From NCBI GenBank assembly GCA_001972305.1, contig BDDD01002246.1, forward strand, positions 1 to 64,000: DNA of 64,000 nucleotides, in the 5' to 3' direction. The notes beneath the pieces are model-generated. The model was not told where the DNA came from. It searched no databases and saw only the letters and a list, made by a program, of their open reading frames with translations. Each line of letters begins with the position of its first letter. The first letter of the stretch is position 1. The DNA is from Cephalotus follicularis. Its lineage: Eukaryota; Streptophyta; Magnoliopsida; Oxalidales; Cephalotaceae. Position numbers and translations under genes: made by a program. Shown here one piece after another: positions 1 through 10,775 of the stretch.

Positions 1-395
1 CGTGTCTCCTCCAGATTCGGGTTGAGCAGATTTTTTGGAGTCCGTTGGTGTCAACATCGGACGAAACGTGGACTGTCCGAAAACCGACGGTGTTACCGGT
101 GATCGGCATTTGCTACTACAAGCGTGTAGCGGCAAAGTGGTGGAGCCTCCAACGTTGGTATGATTGCTTCACTCTTACTTTTATGATTACCGACGTGTTT
201 TCGGTTTATCTTTTTGTGCATGCTTGTTCTTGTTTTTAGTTCGCTTGTTAATTAAACGGAGATCCTAGGCTTTTCTATTTGGTACTAAGTTGTAAGTGTG
301 GACCATGACTTTCAGTCTTGGTGTTTTTGAAAAATTAAAATTATGCACACTTGCGTCCTAGGACCAAATCGACCGGGAACCCTTGCCAGGTTTCC
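1..395. other. Unassigned sequence at left edge
   Basis: No protein domain or repeat boundary is recognisable. It is not matched by the start of the sister copy A2, so it is probably the end of another insertion or a divergent part of A1 that began before the window. The single short open frame (45-239) has no recognisable motif. Homology to A2 begins near 396, at a tract also present near 40040. Confidence 0.4.
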
Positions 396-759
396 AACAT
401 ATATACCTAGTCAGCTTCTAGATTCCTCGTAAGAGTGCTAAGTGGATATGGATAGTAATGTTACTAAGTCATATCGAATTGTTATGGATCGATATTGAAC
501 CAAGACCTTTGAGGGACTGGGGATGAACGGATTGTACGGTTATGGAAGGGTTATTGTATGATTACTGGATTAGCTATCTGCACGTTGTACGTACGTGGAT
601 CGTGATAGGAAGGTGTGACCTTCAATATGCCAGAGCAGTCTCTGTTCCAGTCTTGGAACGCTAACCGAACCAAATGATATCTACAATGAAGACTCATAGA
701 CTCTTAAGGCAAAGTTGTAATACTTGCCTGGCACATGTTATAGACAGTAGTTGATAAGT

Positions 760-1500
760 ACCAAAATTAGAGGATGTTCCAGTAATTAGTGAATACTCAG
801 ACGTGTTCTAGAAGAACTAAAGTCTCTACCTCCTGATAGAGATGTAGAGTTTCTACAGACTTGATACCGGAACAGCACCTATATCGAGACCTCCCTATCG
901 AATGGCTCCCCCTAAATTGAAAGAATTAAATGTGCAATTGCTGGAGTTACTCAACAAAGGTTTCATCCGACCAAGTATTTCACCATATGAAGCACCGGTA
1001 TTCTTTGTTAAAAAGGACGGATCTTTGCGACTGGACATCGATTATCGCCAGCTTAATAAAGTGACGATTAAGAATAAATATTCATTACCGCATATCGATG
1101 AGTTATTTGATCGACTGAGGGGATCAACGGTGTTCTCTAAGCTGGATCTAAGATCCTGATGTCATCAGCTCAGAGTTTGAAATGAAGATATTCTGAAGAC
1201 AGTTTTTAGATCACGGTATGGACAGTTTGAATTCGTGGTTATGCCGTACGGGATAACTAATATCCCTGCTGCATTTATGAGCTTGATGAACCGAGTGTTC
1301 AGTCCATATCTTGATCGCTTCATCGTAGTCTTTATTGATGATATTCTGGTGAAGTCTAAAATAATGGATGAACATGGAGAACGCTTGCACTTGGCATTGC
1401 AAACTCTTAGAGATCAACGGTTGCTTGCCAAGTTCAGCAAATGAAATTTCTGGTTGTCAGAGGTGATCTTCTCGGTCATATTATATCTAGTGTTGGATTG
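760..1500 (+). pseudogene. Reverse transcriptase remnant of A1
   Basis: Translation shows the Ty3/Gypsy RT blocks in order: the linker before RT ending RPPYRMAP (about 885-910), [10 protein letters not shown], the DYRQLNK block, FSKLDL, MPYG and the catalytic FIDDIL box, with Asp codons at 1337 and 1340. The frame is broken by a stop after FSKLDLRS (near 1157), by a stop at 1442-1444 where the family normally has a Cys codon, and by small indels. In an intact element this enzyme copies the RNA genome in cytoplasmic particles. This copy cannot give a full product. The two catalytic aspartates survive here, unlike in sister copy A2. Confidence 0.85.
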
Positions 1501-2250
1501 TCAGTAGATCCTTCAAAGATCGAAACGGTTAACGACTAGAAACGACCGATGAATGTGACGGAGGTCTGGATCTTCTTAGGCTTGGCAGGATACTACCGTC
1601 ATTTTTTTGAAAGATTCTCATGCACAGCTACGCCTCTGACCCGATTGACGCAGAAGAATATAATGTTTGAATGGAATGAATAGTGTGAATGGAGCTTCTA
1701 GGAGCTCAAGCATCGTTTGACTTCTGCGCCAATTTTGGCTTCACTAGAAGATAGTGAAGGTTTTATGATACATAAGGATGCATCAGGCAGTGTCTTGGGA
1801 AGTGCCTTGATGCAGAATGGAAAAATGATAGCTTACGCCTCAAGGAAATTTAAGCCCCATGAAGGAAGTTAACCAACCCACGACTTGGTGTTGGCAGAAA
1901 TAGTTATACTTGTCAGAAATGGAGGCACTACCTATATGGTACAAGTTTGAGGTGTATGCCGATCACAAAAGCTTGAAGTACCTGTTTTCACAAAAAGTTT
2001 TGAACATGGGATAGAGAAGATGGATAAAATTGCTCAATGACTACAATTGAAAAATTCAATACCATCTGAGCAATGCAAATGTTGTGGCAGACGCGTTAAG
2101 TCACCGATTAGCGTGCTTAACGGTTTTCTTATATACAGGTACGTTCAATTGTTATTGGAAACTCAATGTACAAATGGAATGCTGGTTAAGATGGCAATGA
2201 ATGAGCAAGGTGAATGGGAATTTGATTCTGGATTCATGGTGACGAATTGA
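1501..2250 (+). pseudogene. RNase H remnant of A1
   Basis: Recognisable Gypsy RNase H pieces follow the RT: a GLAGYYR-like tether, PLTRLTQK (near 1640), the DASGS box (1777-1791), IAYASRKF and a degenerate HKSLKY block (near 1965-1980). Stops at 1681, 1699 and 1870 and further frame changes destroy it. RNase H would remove template RNA during cDNA synthesis. The reading ends near 2250. T1 is inserted at 2276, and the same element resumes at 14705. Confidence 0.75.
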
Positions 2251-2430
2251 TAAGCTCCCGTGGCAGAAATCGTATTGTAACGCCCGGGATTTTTGCACGT
2301 TGTAATATTTGGGTTTCAAATGTAATCTTGTTATTGAATTAATGAGAAAGATGGATTTCCTGGTTGTTATATTGATTCTAAATCAATTAAAGGGATTAGA
2401 AGTGTGATTACTTAGTAAGTACACCAAAAA

Positions 2431-2561
2431 TAGTCAACTGGTACATTAGACCAGCCGACTGGGCGGCTGTGTATGGGAGCAGTCGACTGGCCAGTTATCG
2501 AGCCACATGGCAACGGACTGCCAGGCAAAGAGCCGGCTGCTGGGTGAGGACAGCCGACTGG
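2431..2561 (+). repeat. GTCGAC-palindrome cluster in T1 U3
   Basis: Four copies or variants of the ten-base palindrome CAGTCGACTG (forms include GTCAACTG and CAGCCGACTG) lie within about 130 bp. The cluster is upstream of the TATA-like sequence. The matching 3' LTR cluster (9748-9899) has one more copy. Confidence 0.85.
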
Positions 2562-3049
2562 ATCGTGCTCTATTTTATTTCATGTGACTAGATCACATGC
2601 AACAACTGATAAGAGCATCTTGCAGGCGCCATCTGATGATAGACAAAACGTGTATGTCATGCACATAACTGTTGGAACCTGCAAAACTGAAGAAAATGGG
2701 TGGTTTGACATGTGTATGTGCATGCAAGTGATAGAAGGGAACTAATGGCATTTAGTGCCATAGGAAACAGGTTGGAGGGAAGAGGGAGAGAACCACCTGC
2801 TTAAAACGCTCTCCTCTTCACCTCTCTCGCCCAGTGCATGCAAGAAAAGAAAACCAGCGAGAATTACAGAAGTAGACAGTAAAGAAACTTGAGAGAAAAA
2901 GAGAGAGTTTCTCAAATTGTTGAACTAAGAGGAGTTGGACGTGACGGGTTGGAGTTGCTGAACCTAGAGTTGAAGCACCCGGGAGCTCAAAACGTCACTG
3001 TTGGAACACAAAGATGTGGACTTACAGATTCTTAACTTGGAATCAAAAG

Positions 3050-4486
3050 GTAGGGGAAGTTATGATTGTATTTTTGAGTTCAAGATTATGCATGTTATGC
3101 GATTGGTTGTCTGCTTGTATAAGCTATGATGTTCAATTAATATGACCATGATTACTGCTGGTTTTACGCATGCCATGTTTGCTGTTGAGAATCTTTGAAC
3201 TTACGTACATGCTTGTTGAGTTTTATCTTGGTGTTGGATTGCTGGATAAAATGCATGCTTACTGTTGTGTGCTATGAACCCTTTGAGACTGGTTGATGAG
3301 GTTCTGCTTCAAGAATATGTATACGGATGTTGCCATGATCCGTTAGAGTAAAATATATTTGATCTACATGTAACTGGGTTCCATAACAGCCAACTATTGA
3401 AGGAAGACAGCCGACTACTCAATCGAAACAGTCGACTGTTGAAGGATAACAGGCGACTGTCTGATGAACAAGTCAACTGGTAGAAGGAACCAGCCGACTA
3501 CTCATATACTGATTACCCAGAACAGTCGACTGGTGAAGGACCCAGCCGACTGCCAAGCTGCTGTTTGGTTCTCTCTTGTATAAAACGATGCGCGACGATC
3601 CCGACTTCATTTAGGATGCATTAGAGCATTCGTATGCATTGCATATGTACTGTTGACTGCCTGTTTATTGACTGATTATAACTGTTTTTGATTTCTAGAT
3701 TACAATGTTAATTTGGGAATGCATATGTAGAACCGAAAACGAATATTTTGAATACAAATGGCTATTTGATAATACTACGTTTTCAAATAACCGGGAAAGT
3801 GATTTCCACCCTACTGAACTGTTTTAAAAGTATTTTCCACTACTTAAATACATATTCCAAATGGTTAGGACTCTTAAAACATTCTGAAATGAACTGTCTG
3901 TTGATGATCTAAACGATCACCACTGTAATGTTTACTGTACTGTTTATTGTATTGATCCACTGTGTTGTTCTGTGAATTTACTGTGTTCGTGCTTGAGCCA
4001 CTAGTTGCATGGCAGAGACTGCCAGCGCCGTCTGGTGGTAGGGTTGACTTAGGAGCCAGGAGTTGGCTGGGTAACTCACTGTACTGTACTGTTGCCTCGC
4101 TTGGTTGCCTGGAGAAGGGACCGAAGTGGGAGTGTAACGTGGGGCCAGGAGATGGTGGCGGTACACATACTGCCTGCCTGTTGTGGTCCTTTTCAGACTT
4201 ACTGTACTGCCTGTTGGTCCCATTCGGACATTACTGTGCCTGTTGACGTAGCCCTGGCCGGACTACTACTGTACTGTTATTGCATACATATATTTTTCAT
4301 ATATATGTCCCTACTGTTATTTTTACTGTACTGCTAAAATATATATATTTTTCATATACATATAACTGGTGTTTCCTACACTAAATCTTTTGTGCATACA
4401 TTCACATGACATGCATTTAATGTTGATCCCGAGCTACCATTATGACTTAGTCGAGTGAGGACAAAGGCTAACCCCCTACTTTACAG
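3050..4486 (+). other. Putative intron inside T1 LTR
   Basis: The donor-like AAAAG|GTAGGGG is at 3050 and the acceptor-like CTACTTTACAG|ATTG ends at 4486. The same boundaries occur in the related LTR piece at 10776 (11600-12958) and in T3 on the other strand (33481 to 32076), while the interior differs greatly. That conservation, not the splice consensus alone, is the support. It encloses the second palindrome cluster. Splicing is inferred and not shown. Confidence 0.45.
3387..3553 (+). repeat. GTCGAC-palindrome cluster in T1 putative intron
   Basis: Eight copies or variants of CAGTCGACTG / CAGCCGACTG lie about 20 bp apart. In the 3' LTR most of this cluster is missing, exactly where the 10776-13410 piece is inserted. 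Confidence 0.85.
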
Positions 4487-4500
4487 ATTGATGCAGTGGA
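4440..4500 (+). promoter_or_regulatory. Block conserved between LTR families
   Basis: A stretch of about 55 bp including GACTTAGTCGAGTGAGGAC and CCCCCTACTTTACAGATTG. It is nearly unchanged at 12914-12970, at 14276-14335 and (reverse strand) at 25080-25137 and 32067-32130. It ends at the putative splice acceptor and is the best-conserved part of these otherwise diverged LTRs. Confidence 0.55.
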
Positions 4501-4872
4501 CCGGTTGGACTAGCTCGACGAAGGACAAGCCTTATGTTATTGTTGTTGGTTCATATTCTTCTGTTTTGTAATAAACTGGTTTTGTTTAAGGACTACTGAT
4601 GTACCGTACTTTTGGCTTTGTTTAACGATGGGTTTTAATATTGTATTATGGATCACGCTCCGTTTTGTGGGCATCTAACAATGATAGACTTGTTTGAGTA
4701 GCGTGCAGTATGGGATGCACGTTACGTGTTTTCAGCTTATGAGTTTAATGCTTCCACAACTGATATCTTGTTTAAAAGTTTAAATTTTATGGTTTTTGCG
4801 TGAGCTGAATAATAATGTTAATTGCCTTTATCGCTTTATGTGCGTTTACTTGAAACCGGGGCGTGACAAGAG

Positions 4873-4883
4873 TGGTATCAGAG
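4873..4883 (+). other. T1 primer-binding site
   Basis: TGGTATCAGAG, complementary to the 3' end of initiator-Met tRNA, lies four bases after the 5' LTR end. Standard for plant Ty3/Gypsy elements. Confidence 0.9.
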
Positions 4884-4982
4884 AATATTCCATATATGCT
4901 TAGCTAGGAAATTTTCCTTGGCAATTAATAAAGTTGTTTTTCCTAAAGTTGTGACTAATCGTCATCCTTCTTATAGGAACCA

Positions 4983-6120
4983 ATGGACCGAAGGAGAACA
5001 CGTGCTAGGGCTAGAGCTGTTGGAGCCAATGCCCCGGAGGAAGCGAATGTTCGGCAAGGGATGAATGTTCCCCGGGATGATAGAGATCCGATGACCCGAA
5101 TTGCGGATTATTTTCAGCAACAAATGGCCTTTAAAATGCCTAATGCGAAGGAGATGCGCCAGTACTACGCGCAAGCTCGGCCGCAACAAGGAGCTCCTGA
5201 CCATTGCCCGGGAGAGGATGGTAACCAGTTTGGGAGGGACATTGAAAGGTTCATGAGGCAGAATCCACCCAGTTTCCGGGGGGAACTTGATGCTACCATT
5301 GCTGAAAGATGGCTGCAGGATTTGGAGAAAATATGTGAAGTGATGGACTGTACTAACAATCAAACACTGAAGTTTGTTGTATACCGTCTATGGGGTGAGG
5401 CCACTCATTGGTGGGAGATGGTCAAAGGAAACTGGGAATCTCAGGGGCTTGACAGCACTTGGGGTAGATTCCAGATAGAGTTCTTGGAGACCTATGTTCC
5501 ACAGATTGAACAAGAGCGACGGGAGACGGAGCTCTTGGAGTTGTGACAGGGAGAGATGATGGTGACTGAGTATCAAGAAAGGTTCATGGAGCTAGGCAGA
5601 CATTCACCCTATCTGGTAGCTGATGAAGTGAAGAAGATACGGAGATTCCTGAGAGGTCTACGGTCGGACCTTCGATCAAGAATTAGAGATATGGAACTGG
5701 GGACTTTTGTGGACGTTGCACAGAAAGCAAGATTACTGGAGACCATATCCAGTGAAGACCGGGCTGAGAGAGCTCGCTCACAGCAGAATAAACAGATCTC
5801 TACACAGTCCCGACCAGCATCATCGAAATGGCATGATGGTGGTTCTCCGACAAAGTCATCCAAGAACAAGTCTCAGTAGATAGCTTCATAGGGTACTCCC
5901 AGCCAGGGGAGTAATGCTAGATCCGGAGGTTGTTATTATTGTGGTCGCACGGGACACCAACAGAAAGATTGCTGGAGGTTTAATGGTTGGTGCTTGAGGT
6001 GCGGGGCACCTAGACATTCAGTGAAAGACTGTCCAAAGAGTTCAGCTACAACGCCTACAGGGCCAGGAAGTAGCAGTGGTGCGGCGGTGGGACCGTCACA
6101 AAGGAAGGACATCGGCAAGG
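4983..6120 (+). pseudogene. T1 gag (capsid/nucleocapsid)
   Basis: The ATG at 4983 is the first in the frame that continues into pol, and 99 bp of leader separate it from the primer site. Translation begins MDRRRTRARARAV and contains the retrotransposon gag core (AERWLQDLEKI, WGEATHWWEMVK, FLETYVP). Two CCHC zinc knuckles of the C-x2-C-x4-H-x4-C type start at 5931 and 5991. Gag forms the virus-like particle and binds the RNA. In-frame stops are TGA at 5544 and TAG at 5877 and 5889. The frame is otherwise continuous with protease and RT, so gag-pol was originally one polyprotein. Confidence 0.9.
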
Positions 6121-7535
6121 GCGTCGCAAAAGGTAGAGTTTTTGTACTTGCTCAGGCAGAGGTTCCAGAGTCAACTTTTGTTGTTGGAGGTACTCTGTAT
6201 ATATATGGCTTTTCTGCTAGAGTATTGATGGATTCTGGAGCATCGTATTCTTTTATATCTGCAAGTTTTGCATCTTGCTTATATGTCACCCCTGACTGCA
6301 TGTCAATGCTTGATGTGAGCACACCAACTGAGACTTCTATGTACACTGACTTGATATATAGGAGTTGTGAGATGTCAATGGCAGGCATTTCTTTTTATGC
6401 AGATTTGATAGTACTACCGATTCGTGACTTTGATGTTATACTGGGGATGGATTGGCTATCAGCACACCGTGCTCACATGGATTGTTATAATAAAATTGTG
6501 GATTTTTGTCTACCAGACGGAACGACTTTTCAGTTCAAGGGAGACAAAGGTTTCTCGACACCGATCATATCCTTTATTCGAGCATCGAAGTATCTAGAGA
6601 AGGGATGCGAGGGATATCTGGCGTATGTGATTGATCGAAGGAAAGATAGGAGTTTGAGCATGGACGAGATTCCTGTTGTGTGTGAATTTCCGGACGTGTT
6701 TCCTGATGATTTGGGGTCTTTACCACCGAAGAGAAGTATGGAGTTCGTTATTGATCTTGTTCCGGGAACGACTCCTATCTCTAAATCACCTTATCGGATG
6801 GCTCCTGGCGAGTTGCGAGAGCTGAAGTTACAGTTACAAGACCTAATTGATAAGGGTTTTGTAAGACCCAATGTCTCTCCGTGGGGTGCGCCTGCACTGT
6901 TTGTCAAGAAGAAAGATGGGTCGATGAGACTTTGCATCGACTACAGAATGTTGAATAAGGCAACTATCAAGAACAAGTATCCTTTACCCCACATTGAAGA
7001 GTTGTTTAACCAGTTGCAAGGATCAAGGGTGTTTTCCAAGCTCGATTTGAGATCGGGTTATCACCAACTGAGAGTAAGGGAAGGAGACATTGAGAAGACT
7101 GCCTTCCGGACACGGTATGGTCATTACGAGTTCTTAGTGATGTCGTTCGGTGTTACTAATGCGCCGGCAGCTTTCATGTCATTGATGAATGACGTATTTC
7201 AGCCATACCTAGATGAGTTTGTCGTGGTGTTTATTGATGACATACTGGTATATTCAAGGAGTGAAGAGGAACACACTCATCATCTGAGGCTGGTGTTGCA
7301 GGTTCTTAGAGAGCATCGGTTGTACACCAAGTTCAGCAAGTGTGAATTCTAGCTTGATCATGTGATCTTTCTCGGTCACATCATATCTGGGGAAGGCTTG
7401 ACGGTGGATCCGTCAAAGACTGAAGTGGTGCGAGACTGGCCACAATCGAAGAACGTGACGGAGGTACGCAATTTCCTTGGATTGGCGGGGTATTACAGGT
7501 GGTTTATCCATAACTTTTAAAGGATAGCCGAGCCC
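6121..7535 (+). pseudogene. T1 protease and reverse transcriptase
   Basis: The same frame as gag. The aspartic protease active site DSGAS has its Asp codon at 6231, and the [10 protein letters not shown] block follows near 6430-6460. RT then shows the linker [57 protein letters not shown] and an intact catalytic FIDDIL box (Asp codons at 7236 and 7239). The frame is open from 5994 to the TAG at 7350, where the family usually has Trp. A TAA at 7518 interrupts the RT/RNase H tether. This is the only Gypsy RT in the window that has both catalytic aspartates in a long open frame. Confidence 0.92.
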
Positions 7536-7982
7536 TTGACTAGACTAACCCAGAAGAAGACATTATTTGTCTGGGATGAAGATTGTGAAGCTAGTGTCCG
7601 TGAACTGAAGGATCGGTTAGTTTCCGCTCCTATCTTGGCATTACCTGATGGTAATGAGGGCTTTGCTGTCTACAGTGATGCATCGGGCAAGGGTTTGGGC
7701 TGCATGCTGATGCAGCGAGGAAGAGTGATCTCCTATGCTTCCAGGAAGCTAAAGTTGTATGAAGAAAACTACCTAACATATGACCTTGAACTTGCAGCTA
7801 TTATCGTCGCCCTTTAGAAGTGGAGGCACTATCTTTATGAGGCGCAGTTTGAGATCTTTACGGATCATAAGAGTTTGAGGTACCTATTTTGTCAGGACAC
7901 ATTGAAGATGAGGCAATGAAGATGGGCAGAATTATTTAACGATTATGATTGCAGTGTTCAGTACCACCCGGGGAAAGCGAAT
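7536..7982 (+). pseudogene. T1 RNase H
   Basis: The frame is unchanged. [11 protein letters not shown] leads into RNase H with the [10 protein letters not shown] box (Asp near 7677), [16 protein letters not shown] and the [10 protein letters not shown] block (near 7860-7890), ending YHPGKANMVADALSRK just before the integrase. Stops are TAG at 7815 (before KWRHYL) and TGA at 7917. Both are single C-to-T changes away from the codon usual in the family (CAG, CGA). Confidence 0.88.
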
Positions 7983-9046
7983 ATGGTCGCTGATGCCTTG
8001 AGCCGCAAGGCGATGGTTGCCAGTGCGATACTGTCGCAATGGAAGATGTTAGAAGACTTCCAAGAGTGGTCTCCATTTAATCAGTCACCTGGAGTCTTTA
8101 TGGCTAGCATGAGAGTACAGCTAGTTTTGCTTGACGAAATAAAGAATGCTCAAGCACACGATCCTGAATTGCAAAAGATTCAAGAGAATCTGGACTCGGA
8201 GTCTGATTTTCTAACACATGCCGATGGTGTCCTAAGATTTCGGGGACGTGTGTGTCTTCCGAATGAACCAGGGTTGAAGAGTGAGTTACTTTACGGGGCT
8301 CATAGATCTCAGTACAGCATCCACCCTGGTAGCACAAAAATTTACCAAGACCTGAAGAGGGATTACTGGTGGCCAGGCATGAAACAAGAGATCGTCGAGT
8401 ATGTGGCAAGGTGTCTGACTTTCCAGACAGTTAAGGCCGAGCATCAGAGACCCACAGGGTTGCTACAACCTTTACCGATTCTAGAGTGGAAGTGGGAACA
8501 TGTTACGATGGATTTTGTTTCGGGTTTTCCTCTGACTCAGAACCGTCACAATGCCGTGTGGGTTATCGTGGATAGACTCACCAAATCATCACACTTTCTG
8601 CCTACGCACATCACTGATTCTGCGAGCAAGCTAGCTCGTTTATATGTGAGGGAGATAGTGAGGCTACACGGTGTTCCAGTCAGCATCGTATGTGATAGAG
8701 ATGCCATCTTCACTTCCAACATCTGGAAGAGATTTCAGACAGCTTTCGGGACGAACCCGAACCTGAGTACTGCCTTCCACCCTCAAGCCGATGGGTAGTC
8801 TGAGCGTACCATCCAGACCTTGGAGGATATGCTACGGGTTTGTGTTATTGACTTTGCTGGTACATGGGAGGATCACATCCCCTTGATAGAGTTCTCTTAT
8901 AATAACAACTATCATTCTAGTATCGGCATGGCACCGTTTGAAGCGCTGTATGGGAGGAAGTGCAGATCTCCTATTTATTAGGATGAGGTCAGGGAGTGAC
9001 CTTTACTCGGGACAGAGTTAGTTGAGGAAACTTCAGAAAAGATCAG
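7983..9046 (+). pseudogene. T1 integrase, zinc and catalytic domains
   Basis: The N-terminal HHCC zinc region is present (HRSQYSIHPG..., then CLTF). The second Cys is replaced by Phe (codon at 8421). The catalytic triad residues are Asp at 8511 (TMDFVSGFP), Asp at 8694 (VCDRDAIF) and Glu at 8802 (SERTIQ). Stops are TAG at 8796, just before the Glu, TAG at 8979 and TGA at 8997. A one-base loss near 9046 shifts the frame. Integrase would insert the cDNA. The zinc-site change and the stops make it inactive. Confidence 0.88.
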
Positions 9047-9547
9047 ATGATTAAAGAAAAGCTGCTTGCTACTCAGAGTCGGCAGAAGAGCTATGTGGAC
9101 AGTGCCAAAAGGAGGCCTTTGACCTTCAGTGTTGGTGATCATGTGTTCTTAAGGGTTTCACCATGGAAGGGCGTGCAAAGGTTTGGGAAGAAGGGCAAAT
9201 TAGCTCCATGCTACATTGGTCCTTTTGAGATTTTGGAGAGAGTTGGGGAGGTAGCCTACCAGCTTGCCTTGCCTTCTGCACTGTCAAACATGCACGACGT
9301 CTTTCATGTGTCTATGCTGAGGAGATATATCCCGGATTCGTCACATGTCCTGGATTATGAGGCTGTTCCTGTACGAGATGACTTGTCTTGCGAAGAATTG
9401 CCTGTGCGGATCCTAGAGTGGAAGACACAGACTTTGAGGAACCGAGCCATTTCTATGGTCAAGGTTCAATGGAAGTTTCACCGACCAGATGAAGCCACTT
9501 GGGAACGTGAGGAGGATATCCGAGAGCGTTACCCGCTATTGTTCTAG
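9047..9547 (+). pseudogene. T1 integrase C-terminus and chromodomain
   Basis: Open for 166 codons in a new frame after the 9046 frameshift. It has the GPFEILERVGEVAYQL module of Gypsy integrase C-termini, then VFHVSMLRRYIP. A chromodomain tail follows (VKVQWKFHRPDEATWERE, ending RYPLLF). Such tails in chromoviruses direct insertion to heterochromatin, which fits the setting. It ends at 9547, 31 bp before the polypurine tract. T3 has the same region but with this chromodomain cut short. Confidence 0.9.
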
Positions 9548-9578
9548 TGTTGTTTTAATTTCGAGGACGAAATTCCTT

Positions 9579-9592
9579 GAAGGGGAGGTGGA
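9579..9592 (+). other. T1 polypurine tract
   Basis: GAAGGGGAGGTGGA lies directly before the 3' LTR start TGTAACGC and primes plus-strand DNA synthesis. Confidence 0.85.
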
Positions 9593-10775
9593 TGTAACGC
9601 ACGGGATTTTCACACGTTGTAATATTTGGATTTCAAATGTAATCTTGTTATTGAATTAATGAGAAAGATGGATTTCCCGGTTGCTATATTAATTCTAAAT
9701 CAATTAAAGGGATTAGAAGTGTGATTACTTAGTAAGTACACCAAAAACAGTCGACTGGTACGTTAGACCAGATGACTGGGCGGCTGTGTATGGGAGCAGT
9801 CGACTGGTGGAATGAACCAGTCGACTGACCAGTTGTCAAGCCACATGGCAACGGACTGCCAGGCGAACAGCCGGCTGCTGGGTGAGGACAGCCGACTGGA
9901 TCGTGCTCTATTTTATTTCATGTGACTAGATCACATGCAACAACTGACAAGAGCATCTTGCAGGCACCATCTGATGATAGATGAAACGTGTATGTCATGC
10001 ACATAACTGTTGGAACCTGCAAAACTGAAGAAAAGGGGTGGTTTGACATGTGTATATGCATGCAAGTGATAGAAGGGAACTAATGGCATTTAGTGCCATG
10101 GGAAACGGGTTGGAGGAAAGAGGGAGAGAACCACCTGCTTAAAATTCTCTCCTCTTCACCTCTCTCGCCCAGTGCATGCAAGAAAAGAAAACAAGTGAGA
10201 ATTACAGAAGAAGATAGTAAAGAAACTCGAGAGAAAAATAGAGAGTTTCTCAAATTGTTGAACTAAGAGGAGTTGGACGTGATGGGTTGGAGCTGCTGGA
10301 CCTGGAGTTGAAGCACCTGGGAGCTAGAAATGTCACTATTAGAACACAAAGAGGTGGACTTACAAATTCCTAACTTGGAATCAAAAGGTAGGGGAAGTTA
10401 TGATTGTATTTTTGAGTTCAAGATTATGCATGTTATGCGATTTGTTGTCTGCTTGTATAAGCTATGACGTTCAGTTAATATGACCGTGATTACTGCTGGT
10501 TTTACGCATGCCATGTTTGCTGTTGAGAATCTTTCAACTTATGTACATGCATGTTGAGTTTTATCTTGGTGTTGGATTGCTGGATAAAATGCATGCTTAC
10601 TGTTGTGTGCTATGAACCCTTTAAGACTGGTTGATGAGGTTCTGCTTCAAGAATATGTATACGGACGTTGCCATGATCCATTAGAGTAAAGTATATTTGG
10701 TCTGCATGTAACTGGGTTACAGAACAGCCAACTGTCGAAGGAACACAGCCGACTACTCAATCGAAACAGACGACT
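9593..10775 (+). repeat. T1 3' LTR, left part
   Basis: It matches 2276 to about 3426 of the 5' LTR and ends at CGACT, inside the palindrome cluster. It has one additional palindrome unit at about 9798-9830 (U3 cluster 9748-9899). Confidence 0.9.

Larger units (their letters stand above)
396..2275 (+). mobile_element. Family-A Gypsy element copy A1, segment 1 of 4
   Basis: This is the oldest visible layer of the left half. It runs parallel to 40035-41930 (copy A2) and holds RT and RNase H remnants. The interior continues at 14705-14772, 23697-24717 and 34065-34456. In A2 the same sequence is continuous, which proves that T1, T2 and T3 were inserted into A1. Several stop codons are shared with A2 (positions 1442, 1681, 1699 and 1870 against 41094, 41333, 41351 and 41522), so both copies descend from an already broken element. 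Confidence 0.85.
2276..4868 (+). repeat. T1 5' LTR
   Basis: It starts TGTAACGCCCGGG and ends GGGGCGTGACA, 2593 bp. It matches 9593-10775 plus 13411-14704. The U3 part holds a GTCGAC-palindrome cluster (2431-2561), and a TATA-like CTTAAAAC lies near 2798. A putative intron (3050-4486) holds a second cluster and an ACTGTT-rich tract (about 3900-4330). Relative to the 3' LTR it lacks one 28-bp palindrome unit near 2490 and has about 120 bp more near 3427-3545. Confidence 0.9.

Noticed and set aside
2431-3553. CRISPR-like regular repeats
   Set aside because: Units are ten-base degenerate palindromes with irregular short spacing, in a plant LTR.
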